Source: Perkinsus olseni
Taxonomy: Eukaryota; Perkinsozoa; Perkinsida; Perkinsidae
Direction of reading: 5' to 3'
Length of the DNA: 53,227 bases
NCBI GenBank assembly: GCA_013115135.1
Contig: JABANP010000376.1
Location: forward strand, 1-53,227
Shown here: in pieces, positions 9,955-20,771 of the stretch
Layout of the letters: each line of letters opens with the position of its first letter
Numbering within the stretch: the stretch's first letter is position 1
Notes under the pieces: generated by a model
Seen by the model: only the letters and a program-made list of their open reading frames with translations
Database searches by the model: none
Told to the model about the DNA's origin: nothing
Position numbers and translations under genes: made by a program

Positions 9955-12900
9955 ATGTTGCGGAATCACACTATTCGACCCCTGCTGAATGTTGGATATG
10001 CTACAGCTGGTGTAGTGACTTCCCGCAACGTTTACAAGGACTTCATCTCTGCTGTGGGCAACACGCCGTTGATAGAACTACGTCATGCCAGTCGGGTGAG
10101 CTTAATCTGTTGATTTATGAGGGGTTTTCTCTTTCCCTTAGATGCTGTCCGATGTGTTGTTGTGAGATTGCGTGGCGTCTCAAAAATTTTTACGAATGGT
10201 GTGGTATTAGTAATATGATCGTTAATATTGTCAAATATGTTATATATTGAATATGATCATTAGTAGTATGTTGCTATTGTCATTGAAATAGTAATTGTGA
10301 AATATGAATAGACATTAAGACGTACATGAAGGTTGGCCGTCTCTGGTCGTCTAACTGCAGCACCCGTTGCTATGCTTTCTACAGTCATTTGGAATACGTA
10401 TATTACTTTATTTGTTGTCATATTCTGATGCAAATTTTGTATACTGGGCGAATGGATCGACGGATTAGTCGCTCCGTCAAATACCTTTGGGGTGATCGCG
10501 TCCAACTGCCGAGTGCATTGGTGCTGATTTTCGTCACTACCTGGATCGATCTTCAGGAGACGGGACGTACCATTCTAGGCAAGTGTGAGTTTTTGAACCC
10601 CGGAGGCTCGGTAAAAGACCGAGCCGCTGTGTGGATGCTGAGGGATGCCGAAGAGAAGGGATTGCTCGTCCGTGGTCAACCTGGTAATTCTGGTGATTGG
10701 CGGCTCTGTTGGGGTCCATAAATTAGGAAGTCCGTGTTGTTCGCTGGGAACGCAGGGACTTTACTGGAAGTGGAATCCTGAGATTCTGTCCAACTTAAAC
10801 TATAGTCAAAGGCGTTTTACTAGCGTCGAGCTGAGACAATGTTGCACATTAACAACTACACCGTAACGGAGCTGGGTGATAATACTATCTGTAATCTCGA
10901 GGACGGGTATAACGGCTAGGTCATGTACTTGAAATTTTTCTCGATTGTGGCTCGTGCAGTAGAGCCGGTCCTCGCTGCATTGATAGTAATGCGCGTTTTG
11001 GTGCGTGAGAATCGGCTCGTTATAGAGCGGAAAAACGGAACGATATTTGTGTTCGGTTCGATCGAGATAGCTCCTGTTTCTGTCCGTGGGGCCAGTACTG
11101 TGAGGTAGCCCGAAAGTCATCAGGCACGGTGATCGAGGCCACTGCCGGTAACACTGGTATTGGTTTAGCCTTAGCAGCGAACAGCATGGGGTATCGCTGT
11201 ATTATCGTTATACCGGATACTCAGACAGAAGAAAAGAAAGCGGCTATCAGGCAGGCGGGAGCTAAGTTGATTGAAGTACTATCGTGGGAAGGGCGTTTAG
11301 TAATGCCAATGGCACGGGAAGGTGGTTCGGGATGTCTATCGGTGACTTCGTGTGAGCCCAGATGAGTTGGGCTGCAGGAGTGCGTAGTGGGAGCACGGGT
11401 TAAAAGCTCATATCAGTCAGCGGCTGGTGCTGTTGTGGATTGCTCATAGGAAGGGTTATGATTCAACTGGGCGATCAGCGAGTCCGTGGTCGAGTGGGTT
11501 GTGACGGCAGGTTCCTGCTGTACCGTATCGAAACCCTAATAACTACGTGAGAGTGTGCAGTAGAATGGTTGAGAATCTCCGTCAACAAGGTCATCATGTT
11601 TTCTTCGGACAGCAGTTCGATAATACGGCCAACAAGAAGGTGGGGTGGTTGCTGCGCTTCGGTCGACCAGCTGGGCTGCTCAGGCTCATGTCTATTCGAC
11701 GGGCCCGGAGATCTGGGAACAGACGGGTGGCGCGGTGGACTCGTTTTGCTGTGCGATGGGCACGGGAGGCACCCTTAGTGGGGTCGCCGAGTATCTGAAG
11801 TCGAAGAATGAATCGGTCAGAAAAGGTTGAAGATTCCTAGTGAACGCTATTTCGTATGCAGATCCACATAGGGCTGACTGACCCTAAAGGGGCTATGCTC
11901 TATCGGTGGTTTAGTGAAGGCCGATTGGCAGCGTCAGGCAGTAGTATTACGGAAGGAATTGGCCAGGCCAGAGTGACGGGAAATATGGTTGGCCTGAAGC
12001 CGGACTCCGTTCATGGTAGTGAACACCCGGGTTCGATTCTCGGCCAGGTCATTTTTGATGCCTGATGTCGTTGATTTGTCAGAGGTTGATGATTCAGAGG
12101 CACTGAGTTGCCTTTGGAACCTGCTTAACGAGGAGGGCCTCAGCTTGGGTCTATCATCCGGCATCAACGTTGCTGGTGCCATGAGAATGGCGAGGATGTA
12201 ATGCTGGTCGTACTAACGCACTGTCGGGGGTATAGAGGAACCATAGGGCTCCATAACCATTGACCGTGTGCGCCGGGATCCCAGTTGGGAGGTCTCATAC
12301 GTCACGGGTGACCAATCGCGGCGCGCCGGTGAGATCTGTCCGGTACAAATGTCCATTAGATAGAGCGGCCGACGCTGTATAAGAATGTATGCTCATTTCT
12401 GTTTGTAGGCATGCTAAAATTGAATTTTTTTTCATCTGCCGTTCCCGCACCTTTTGTGCAACCGTGCTTACTGTCGAGGTTCCACCGGGAACTATTCACA
12501 GGTATAAGGTACGTGTATCCGATCGATAGTTGTTTTATATATATACGCTGGGAGCTACTGACCAAGGTTGCTTCTTCTGTGGAGTATATTTCGGAAGAGT
12601 GTGTTTCCTGTTTCTCGGTTTTATGTTTACTGTGTGGTTGTGTCGGATGATCGTTTTGTCAGGCGGCCGGCTGGTAGTGTGATCGTCACGATTCTGTGCG
12701 ATACGGCGCAGAGATATGAGAGAAAAGTAGGGTGGTGCTAGGGATTGAACCTGGGACATCCGATCGTCAGATGTTTGACGAAGAGTATCTTATTTCACAA
12801 GGATTGCCACCACGGCCAGTACCGGTGCAAAATATTGAGGAAAGTGTAAGCCTGCCGTTTAGCGCTTTTTTGGGGACTGTTAGTACACCATGGTCTCCCG

Positions 12901-13392
12901 GCTCAGCAATAGTCGTCCATGGCGTTTGTTGCTCCCTCCCTGACAGATTCACGCGACTGTTCAGTAAGCTAGTTGTATAATTCAGAGTCAATCTTGGAAC
13001 TGATTTTCACGCGGAAAAGGCGGTTCGAGAATCGATTTTGAGTTTGAGATTTGGCTTATTGAACGCCCCCTCATATTTGCTGTGAGTGGCGATATGGCGA
13101 CCTCGCCGAGATATCCTCGTTGAAACCGTAACCGTTTCGGATACTCGTGATCGCCATAGGGCCAACTCAAGCGCGACTTTCGAGCAAGATCAATTGGTTT
13201 CTCCCTTCGATTGTTAATCTGTGTCTTCCGCAGTTGTTAAGTTGATTTCTTCCTCCATCACCACGTTTTTGTCAGGATTTGTCATCAGCATTGCAGGAGG
13301 CGTTCGCATCGGATGTTGAAGTCAAGACCGCTTTGGCCGAGTATGAGAAGGCGGTGCCCGAGGAGCTGATGAATGGCAGACCGCTGCCTTGA
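9955..13392 (+). CDS. Cysteine synthase / O-acetylserine sulfhydrylase-type PLP enzyme
   Basis: Ten exons close in frame to 401 residues: 9955-10095, 10557-10683, 11124-11275, 11511-11639, 11684-11815, 11862-12015, 12083-12197, 12663-12726, 12771-12845 and 13276-13392. The fold-type II PLP signature is clear: NTPLIEL near the N terminus, the PLP lysine in [10 protein letters not shown], the substrate loop TAGNTG, the phosphate-binding GTGGTLSG and the C-terminal GLSSGIN. It makes cysteine (or cystathionine in CBS-like relatives) from an activated serine and sulfide. GPEIWEQT and ITEGIGQ resemble eukaryotic/bacterial cysteine synthases more than CBS, and no heme or CBS regulatory domain is seen. 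The first about 25 residues could be a targeting presequence. Two introns (12016-12082, 12727-12770) contain tRNA-like T-arms. Confidence 0.92.
12016..12082 (+). other. Intron with sense tRNA T-arm motif
   Basis: The 67-nt intron 6 of the cysteine synthase gene contains CCCGGGTTCGATTCTCGGCC (12026-12045), matching the tRNA B-box GGTTCGANTCC with GC-rich flanks. Splicing joins ...VH to EVDDSEAL in the correct phase, so the motif lies within an intron. Confidence 0.7.
12727..12770 (-). other. 44-nt intron formed largely by an antisense tRNA 3' end
   Basis: The intron between exons 8 and 9 of the cysteine synthase gene is GT...AG and only 44 nt. Read on the minus strand it gives CCAGGTTCAATCCCTAGCACC, a T-arm (stem 4 of 5 pairs, loop TTCAATC) followed by acceptor-like sequence. 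Almost the whole intron is this motif. Confidence 0.75.
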
Positions 13393-13526
13393 GTTGTGGT
13401 TTCATGATTTTGTTCGAGATTTTCGTCTTCAAGGATAGGAGCTTTATTTCAGTTATTACCTGGTTAGTCGGTCACGGTGAAGACTTTTCACAGTGGGGTT
13501 CATTCGGCCGTGAGAGGGACCAGTAG

Positions 13527-16412
13527 TTGTGTTCAGTCCACTTGAAGAAAACTTCCCTTTTATCGGGGAGGGAAGTGTCCGATGTCCGTATGCTGTGGAT
13601 TCCGAGCATAGGAGGTGGGATCGGTATCATTCCGGATGGTACGACCACCACATGCAGGAGTAGGCTACTCGTATGCTCCGTAATGAGAAGAATTCGCCGG
13701 GTATGTGGAACCGAGCTGCTGATGGGTGGCCACCTCCCGTGGCAGTGCTCTCAGATGCCGGTCCTTCGTTCTGGAGGTGTGCTCACCTCCTGTGCATGCT
13801 GCGCATTTCCGAGGGATTATATGTGGATTCGGCGCATTATGCGCGAGATGGCATCGCGGTTCGTCATTGCATTTCATCATTCGTTGGATCGAGTTGAGTA
13901 GTTATGAATGATGGCTTATACTCGCTGCTTTGTACTGTTGTACATTATTTGTTTTACCTCCTCGGGTGACCAACCTGCTGGTGCCTTCATCTCGCTACCC
14001 CTTTATGCTGTGTGATATGAGTAGCAGCGGCTCATCCCCTTTCCTGCTACTGATTGGTTTTTGAGGGCGTCTTAAGCCAAGGGACGTTGGGTATCTTCCC
14101 GGTTCGAACCCGGCGATAGGCTTTCTTCGAATGGGGAGGGGCAATGGTGCATCTCCCAGTTATGTCCACTTATACCGGATTATGGCGAGGTGTGGTATCA
14201 GGAATGTTCGAGGCTGTGATATCTCCGTTGGTAGCGGTACGGATGCAGAAGGCGAGAGCAGCGTGTGAAGAGGCCGCGACCGAGGTGTTTGAATCCGGCA
14301 AGACAAGATGCGGATTCCGGTACTGGGTAGTAGGGGAGCGGAGACTTTCACTTGAATCAAGTGACTTGATAGGTGGTTGCAGCGATAAGACAAGCGCTCC
14401 GTATTCGAACCCGGTAACAGTCTCAAAGGGCGTCGGCTCGAGCGTCGGCTGATCGTTTGGCGGGCTGGGTCTCCCGCCTAGTAGGCGGGTTTCGGGCGTA
14501 CACTGTAGGCCTTCTACGTCTTGGACATCTCCTAGTGCTAGTTTGTCTCCATTCCAAAGCCCGTAGTGCATCCGGGAGTGGTTCTTCTCCCTTCAGGTGG
14601 CGAGTAGATCCACGACTCCCTATGGAACGGCATTGACGCGCTATGTGGTGGACGAGAGACTGTCATTGTTTTACACGGCCAATGCTATATACCCCGATGA
14701 TGGCGGTTCTGTGCTCACCATCTTCGGAGGGAGGACCTTTCGCGAACATCTCTTTGAGCATGCTAAGGCGCAGTAAGCCCTCAAGCTGTGTCCTCGTTTC
14801 TGAATGGGAGATGCCTCTTCGCGCACCAGTGCCCGTGCTCTTCCACCGTCACTTAGACGTGTAACTATCGAGGGATACATTATGCCTCTCCTCTTAGGGA
14901 TAGGAAAATAAAGATGTGAATCACTTGTATTTACGAGGCCATACTGCAGCTAGCATGACGACCCCTATTGTGTGCTCGCTCATTGGTCTTCGAGTGTGCA
15001 TTCGCACTCGGGATACATGGTCATTTCTATCACGGTTCTCGAGGTACTACGGCCACCCTTTACCTGGCTTCGGTACAGCCTTTGTCAACAAGAATCAAGA
15101 TACCGGTCCCTACGAAGCCGTTTTCAAAGCGGTTGAGTGGTGGTCGAACCCTTTGTTGGCGGCCTTCTACGACACGGAGCGGGCGTCCTGGATGGGAGTA
15201 CTGACTCCAGGGAAGAGGAGCCCGAGGAAGCCAAGTGATGGTGCTGGATGTAGTCTGATGATGGTGGTGAAGGCAGCGGAGGGGAGGGAGGCTGTAGTTA
15301 CTGGCACTATGGGAAGAGGGAACTATCAAATGTAATAGTGGGGAGGCGATCTGCGGATTTTCATCTATTGAAAACTGTGTATCGGGAAGCAGAAGATTCG
15401 AGAGCGTTTTCTGGTTTTGATGTGCTGGGAAAAGGTGATGCCAGTCACGGTTGGCCCGTGTCTATTCCTAGTTGTTGGGAGAACACACTCTCCCGCGTAA
15501 CAGCGGCGGGGAGTCCCAATCGAACTTGCCGGGCATGGGAGAAATCGGTTGCTTCGATTGTTGGAGCCGAAGATTGCTCGTAAATCGCTCTTGGACATTA
15601 GTGCAGCCGTCGAGTGATGATAGGCGGACGACGCTGAAGGTACGTGAGCGAAGAGGAGGGTATCTTCGAGGTCAGCGATCTGGCGTCGCCATCGGCGGTG
15701 AACCAGGGGACTGTTCCGATAGAGAAAGGCCTGGGGTGCTTCCATCTCAAGGTAGGCGCAGGTTCGATCCTCGGCTGGGGTATATCGTGATCGTTGTTAG
15801 GACCCGTGTTTTGGTATTGTAAAGGAAGGAGAGATGCCTCGGATGAGCTGCATGCCCCACCTAGGAGTGCTCCCTCGAATGGTCGGACGCAACTGGATCG
15901 TCCTTATCAGTAGCGCGGGGATAGGCGGAAAGGCTCAACCGTTTTTTGCCATATACACAAAAAGTGCAGTGCCACTCTGCACCACCGCAAATGATGACCC
16001 TCAGTCCTTAGAGTACAGCATGAGATGTAGCCGGCGACGGTCGAATGATTCAGTGACGCTCATGCGTGTTTCCCTTGGTGGAGGTACGTCCTCGGTAGAA
16101 TTGGCATGTCGATGGTTTGAGGAGTGTGCAGCATGATTTATATGAAGCATCACTCGACTTTGCGACGGTTCAGCTGGGCTCCTTTGCCGACTTTTCTGAT
16201 TCCTCGCAGGCGTGTTCGATCCGATGGGTGACCAGACGGCTGAGGAGGATATTCGGGGCCTGTTGAGGTCAGCATTCAGTGGGGCGCGGGAGGTTGAGTC
16301 GGTGCTACGACGAATCATGATTGGGTTGCCCACGAGTGCTACAGTTATGATTGTTCATACGGGAGAGGCGGGAGCTCGGCCCCTGCGTACCAAAGAGATG
16401 TTTTTAACGTGA
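13527..16412 (+). CDS. Unidentified multi-exon gene(s)
   Basis: Several coding-like blocks occur on the plus strand but I could not build a complete model. The clearest are about 14600-14790 (contains RYVVDERLSLF and GGSVLTIFGGRTF), 15655-15751 joined to 15801 onward across a 49-nt intron (SPSAVNQGTVPIEKG into DPCFGIVKEGEMP), and 16210-16330 (VFDPMGDQTAEEDIRG). T-arm-like motifs at 14104-14119, 14402-14412 and 15759-15770 fall between coding blocks, as in the introns of better-resolved genes. The first block weakly recalls F-actin-capping protein alpha, which I do not consider sufficient. It could be one gene or two. Confidence 0.4.
15752..15800 (+). other. 49-nt intron with sense tRNA T-arm motif
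   Basis: GT-AG intron between coding blocks ending FHLK and starting DPCF, phase 0. It contains CGCAGGTTCGATCCTCGGC, a B-box match. Confidence 0.6.
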
Positions 16413-17682
16413 AGAGCTTGGTCATGTTTCATCTCTCTGTGTTCTGAGTTGGCAAGCTTGGACTGATGTTACGGGATGGTTGTGGTCCGGAGAGCTTTCA
16501 TCGGGCACTCGGACCCCGAGTCGAGTCGCTCGATATTCTTTATCGTCATGAAATAGGCGTCGTGCTGCCGCGATCCTTCATGGGCGGTCAGTATTCAATG
16601 TCTTCTCAGTAGTTCGATAATCGTCAACTCCGTGCGTTATGACCTTCTCGAATGCGTCCAGTCTGCACTGAGCCAGAGTGAGGGATATCATCAACGCTGT
16701 GGGATTCTGTGAGTGTAGTTTCGTCGGTCGAGCTTCAATAGACGATTGTGTTGACCCCGTCTCAGTTGTGGTGCAGAATATTGCTTCAACGGACGGCCAA
16801 TATAGCTGCTCATGGTAAGATACGGTCGTGTTACGCGGGATTTTCTCGGGAAAGGTCGAACTGAAGGGATCTTATACGGAAATCTCGAGTATTTTTCCCG
16901 CCAGGGAATTGGGTTTTCTAAATTTAATTGCCACTGGAGGGTAGAGTTCACGATTATCGCTTTCACATAGTCCTGAGATTCAAAATGAGAGGCGATCGGT
17001 ATTGGGTATCATTTTCACAGAGACCCCCCGTGAAAAGTGGGCGGCGCCGGACATCCAATATCCTGGCTTCAGTGGCTTCTCAAGAAGGGGCCGCCTTCGA
17101 CGCTTTTCTCCAGTTCGGAAGTCTCGGAATGGATTCACGGTCCCGGCGAATATGACCGGCAGTGGCTCAATGGCGCTGACCACGGGGGCGCTGCCTCGGG
17201 GGTCTGTATGCCTTGGGTTCCGGCCATGCGCCTCGGACCCGCCTCATTCTGCAGGGCTCACAGTCCGTCGCGTGGCCACCTGAATGGAAGTGGCCCACGT
17301 ACGGATGGTATTGTACTCTGCTGACATGTTGAAGTCTGCCCTCCTTATTTGCTTACGGATCCAGCCTTCGCTCAGTGAGCGACGCTCACCAAAGCATTCT
17401 GCACTAGTCGCAGTGTAGTTTCCTGAAGGTAGCTCCACATCACTACAGCTAACTCAAGAACTCCTCAGGGGTGAAAAGGTGGGATTCTAGGTTGCCAAGC
17501 CTTGATAGCTGGTCCAGCCTACATCGGACTTTTCATCCTCAGAGTCGGCTAACCTAACTCTATTCAAATATCTAATATCAGCACGCTTCAGAGCGTTATC
17601 ACGCACGCAGGCGACGGGATTATCGTAAGGTGAAAAATCCGAAAAAAAGATTAGTCTAAGGTGGACTATTAATAGTCCTTGC
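16413..17682. other. No confidently supported gene
   Basis: GC-rich sequence at 16980-17330 leaves several plus-strand frames open at once (62-95 codons), which is expected by composition. None shows a recognisable domain or consistent splice pattern. A/T-rich sequence at 17560-17680 precedes the 3' end of the minus-strand gene that follows. Confidence 0.35.
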
Positions 17683-18123
17683 TCAACTGCTCCTCTCCAA
17701 TCTTACACGCATCCCGGCGACTGTTGTTTCCATAAAATTGGCATCACCATCGAAGTACGCCAAATCTGGGGCCACAGCTTGACCATTCCCGAACTTAGGG
17801 CAGAGCTGGGCGAACTTGCGTATCATGGAACCGTAATAGACCGACTCGTCTTTGACGTCGAGTGAGAACTTGCCACCGCCACCCCATACTTTGTACTTCA
17901 ATTCCTTATCATAACCATTGGGTTCATGCTCACAGACGAATGCGATACGAATGGTCCTCTGGTCAGAATTGGTCGTAGCGTTCATGCTGAGGAAAGACGG
18001 TGCCCCGTATGTGACGTTAAAAACCCCGTCGGGAGGTTTGGGAGGCCCGGTGTAGTTGAGAAGGGCAACAACAGGGGAGAAGTAGGCTAGCACCAAGACG
18101 ACCAGGGCGACAGGCATGCTCAT
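17683..18123 (-). CDS. Small secreted protein, cluster member 1
   Basis: 146-codon intronless ORF starting with a strong signal peptide (MSMPVALVVLVLAYFSPVVA). The mature chain carries one LNYTGPP N-glycosylation-type site and the segments IRIAFVCEHE and SVYYG, and ends ...LERSS. Two cysteines may form a disulfide. No known domain is recognised. The neighbouring region 18405-18865 is a close paralogue in the same orientation, so this is a tandem duplication. Composition suggests a small beta-rich extracellular or vacuolar protein; that is inference. Confidence 0.75.
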   Translation of the reverse strand: MSMPVALVVLVLAYFSPVVALLNYTGPPKPPDGVFNVTYGAPSFLSMNATTNSDQRTIRIAFVCEHEPNGYDKELKYKVWGGGGKFSLDVKDESVYYGSMIRKFAQLCPKFGNGQAVAPDLAYFDGDANFMETTVAGMRVRLERSS

Positions 18124-18404
18124 TCGAAATTATAACCCTGAATATTAGGAGAACATGGATAGGAGTTCCTTTGGATTCTCTCCGTGTGTCGAAGCCCTCG
18201 ACATCCCTCCACTGATGTACAGCCTCGAAGTGGCGGCACTGCTAGACGGTGTTGAAAATGACTGCGTACTGGCACAATGGCGTTGTCCTCGGGGACACTG
18301 CCTATCGGCAGTGGTCTGGGCGTTATTCGGCACGAACGCGACAGTATTCATCGTAAGTTGAGAAGATATGAAATAAAGATTGATCTAGGATGGACCAGTC
18401 CTGC

Positions 18405-18865
18405 TCAACTGCATCTCTCCAGAGCTAAATCTACTCCAGCGACAGTTGTCATGATAGTCGAGCCACCATCAACGTCGAAGTAGGCCAGATCTGGTAATAC
18501 AGGCTGACCATTCCCAAACTTAGGGGCAGAGTTGGGCGAACGCGAGTATCAGGGGTCCGTAGTAGACCGACGCGTGCCAGATGTCGAGTGTGGCCTCGCT
18601 GCCGGCCCCGCGTACTTTGTAGTTCAGTTCGTGATCGAAGCCGTGAAGTTCATGCTCACAGACGAATGCGATGCGAATGGTCTTCTCGTCAGAGTTGACC
18701 GTGGCGTTCATGCTGAGGAAAGACGGTTCATCGTATGTAACGGTATATTCACCGTCGTAAGGCTCAGAGGCGACGCCGTCCGCAGGAGGGCCGCTGTTCT
18801 TGAGGGCAGCAACTGGGGGGGAAGTAGGCTAGCACCAGGACGACCAGAACAACAGAAATGTTCAT
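18405..18865 (-). pseudogene. Tandem paralogue of cluster member 1 with two frame breaks
   Basis: The initiator ATG (18865-18863) and signal peptide match the downstream paralogue, as do the segments IRIAFVCEHE, SVYYGP and FAQLCP and the terminal stop. Two single-base expansions relative to the paralogue break the frame, both in G runs: one near 18815-18822 (a 7-G run) and one near 18520-18523. Either the copy is a young pseudogene or the two homopolymer lengths are sequencing errors, in which case the gene is intact. Confidence 0.7.
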
Positions 18866-19600
18866 TTTAAATGATAACCCTGGAGATTGGGGGCACACCG
18901 ACCGGAGTTCCGTTGGATGCCCTTCGTGTGTCGAAGCCACGAACATGCTTTCCGCGCCTGTGGAGCATTGGAGTCACGGGACTGCTAGACGATCGTGACG
19001 CCTGAGGCGTCTCCATGATACAGCACGTGCGCACAGGGTGACGGGGTAATCCCCCGGGACGGACGGACTCTGCGTTCGTAGTGACGCGCAGCTGTTATGA
19101 AGCGAATGTGTCGTGTGAAACTACTTCTACCTTCAAGATAGGAATTCTTGTACTTGGGAAGCCAGTTACACAAATCGAACGCCTGCCAGCACTACGTCCC
19201 TGCTCGGCGACAGGCCTGTTTACCAACAAGAACGGAGGTAATCCGCTGTGGCCCTAATGGTCCTTCAAGGGCCACTTCTAAGTGGCATTAAGGTGTCACA
19301 AGGACTGTCCTTGTGACACCTTAATGCCACTTAGAACCCCTGCTCACAGGAGCCTCCAACTTTAACTCTGCACGAGGCCTGCCTGCGATCTCACTTTCGC
19401 CGGTGATTCCGGCGTCCTGCCCATATCGCTGACTCACAACTCAAGGACCTAACCGTGAAATTGGATTTGGCTTACAGAAGGAGTGATAAAAACTTGTGGC
19501 GTGCCACTACCGTTGGCACTGCAAGGCAGCTTGACACGTCTTTGCCTAAAGCAAATAGAGTCGATCACGATAGGGGACTGCTCTTCACACATGGAGTCAC
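18866..19600. other. Intergenic with large palindrome
   Basis: Apart from the palindrome at 19278-19334, only short ORFs without support are present. Confidence 0.4.
19278..19334. repeat. Perfect 57-bp palindrome (28-bp arms, 1-nt centre)
   Basis: The arm CTAAGTGGCATTAAGGTGTC...AAGGAC is followed after a single T by its exact reverse complement. It could form a cruciform or long RNA hairpin, or be a folded-back mobile element end. Confidence 0.95.
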
Positions 19601-20047
19601 TCAGTAAGGGCAATCTCCAAGGGTGAAGGTCCTTTGAATAGAGCCGATGGAGATCTCGAGAGTCTCATTCCCGGGGGTTGGCTCATAAATTATCTTCTCC
19701 ATATCGCCATCCATGATCTTGAGGACCGTCGGGCAAGACGTCCTCAACGTCTTTCTGGTTTCCTCGATGAAACTGTTGTACTCAGTCGCGGTCTGCTCGT
19801 CCGTGAGATTGAGTGTGAAGGTGTTCCTTGGGCTCTCGATAACCTCGAGGTCGAACGCGGTAGCTCCCCCATGGGGACAGCCCGCATAATAGCTTACAAT
19901 AGGACCGGGGTCTTTGGGAGGCCACCCCACCATGAAGCATATACCCGAAACTGTGCTGGTAAAAATCCAATTCTCCGGAACGGTTCCGGCGATGGTCATC
20001 ATCAGCGCTGCAGCGACGAGAGTCTGGACGATGGTTGAAGGATTCAT
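19601..20047 (-). CDS. Small secreted protein, cluster member 2
   Basis: The ORF is open from 20146, but the start at 20047 is preferred because it begins directly with a signal peptide (MNPSTIVQTLVAAALMMTIAG), as in the neighbouring family members. This gives 148 residues. The mature chain has five cysteines, NLT and NETLE glycosylation-type sites and a C-terminal segment with TSCPTVLKIMDGDMEKI. That segment resembles in layout the FAQLCP...DGDA part of the 17.7-kb gene and the EKFPELRLADGDFERI part of the 50.9-kb gene. No known domain is recognised. A diverged copy lies near 24.06-24.45 kb. Confidence 0.7.
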   Translation of the reverse strand: MNPSTIVQTLVAAALMMTIAGTVPENWIFTSTVSGICFMVGWPPKDPGPIVSYYAGCPHGGATAFDLEVIESPRNTFTLNLTDEQTATEYNSFIEETRKTLRTSCPTVLKIMDGDMEKIIYEPTPGNETLEISIGSIQRTFTLGDCPY

Positions 20048-20121
20048 GAGAGAGCTTGAGAGAAAATCCTGGCTGATCAAATCGATTGGGGTGGAAGTGT
20101 TGCGTGCATGTAAGACGAAGA

Positions 20122-20150
20122 CGTGACGTGACCCTCGTGACGTCACGTCA
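20122..20150. repeat. Nested GTGACGTGA/TCACGTCAC inverted repeat with CRE-like core
   Basis: A short imperfect inverted repeat with a central TGACGTCA palindrome lies upstream of the 19601-20047 gene start. It may be a regulatory site or the foot of a cruciform; the sequence alone does not decide. Confidence 0.35.
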
Positions 20151-20683
20151 CTGCCGTGTGTGACTGTTTCAGTGACGGCGTCCCATTAGATCTCCACAAT
20201 GCCGTCAACAGTGACCCGTTCAGTATCGGCTTCATCATACCTCTCCTAAGAGCTCGTTGATGATCTCAGGTGGAGATTCTCCGCCATCAGCATGATCGGT
20301 CATCGGCTCACACAAAGACTCTTCCAATAATCGTTCGGCGAGGAAAGACTGCTTGGGGTTGCAGAACGGCAGACTATCGCTAGTCCGCTGGCAGGAATCT
20401 AGGATATCTGTGAGAAACGCTGGTTCATATATTCAGTCAGTTTACCGTCTTGTCAGTGGTCAAGAGGAAGTGCTCTCTTCCAGCGTTCTTCTATCTCTGC
20501 GTTTATTGAGCAAATAGCGAGTGGAGCTTTCCTCGTCATTGAGGACTCTGTCTCCTTCCTATGTCTCCTGATAGACACAGGTGAGGGACAGTGTCACGGC
20601 TTGTCGCTCTGAGATTTCGGAAACCAGGCGTTACACTAATTCATTTTCGCACGGCGTGCGAAATTGGTGACGTGAATTAGTGT

Positions 20684-20715
20684 CACCATAATCGGCGTCT
20701 CCGATTATGGTGACT
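20684..20715. repeat. Hairpin-forming inverted repeat
   Basis: GTCACCATAATCGG and its reverse complement are separated by about 5 nt. A second hairpin with CAACGGTTGGA-type arms lies at about 20858-20902, inside the retrotransposon's 3' flank. The rest of 20151-20736 has no supported gene. Confidence 0.75.
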
Positions 20716-20736
20716 ACAGTGATCCACTGGTGATGT

Positions 20737-20747
20737 AATTAGTAATT
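20737..20747 (+). repeat. Target-site duplication, left copy
   Basis: AATTAGTAATT is repeated exactly at 23370-23380 and brackets the retrotransposon. Confidence 0.85.
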
Positions 20748-20771
20748 CTTCTTCTTCTTCTTCTTCTTCTT
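20747..20771. repeat. (TTC)n microsatellite tail
   Basis: Eight or so CTT/TTC units abut the left target-site duplication. In the orientation of the retrotransposon this is a (GAA)n 3' tail, not an independent microsatellite. Confidence 0.85.

Noticed and set aside
14600..14790. F-actin-capping protein alpha
   Set aside because: Only a vague resemblance of one exon; no conserved C-terminal tentacle or HYYEDGNVQL-type motif could be placed.
15134..15150. GGTGGTCGAACCCTTTG as an antisense B-box
   Set aside because: Sits in a frame that looks coding (EWWSNPLLAAFYD) and lacks flanking stem sequence.
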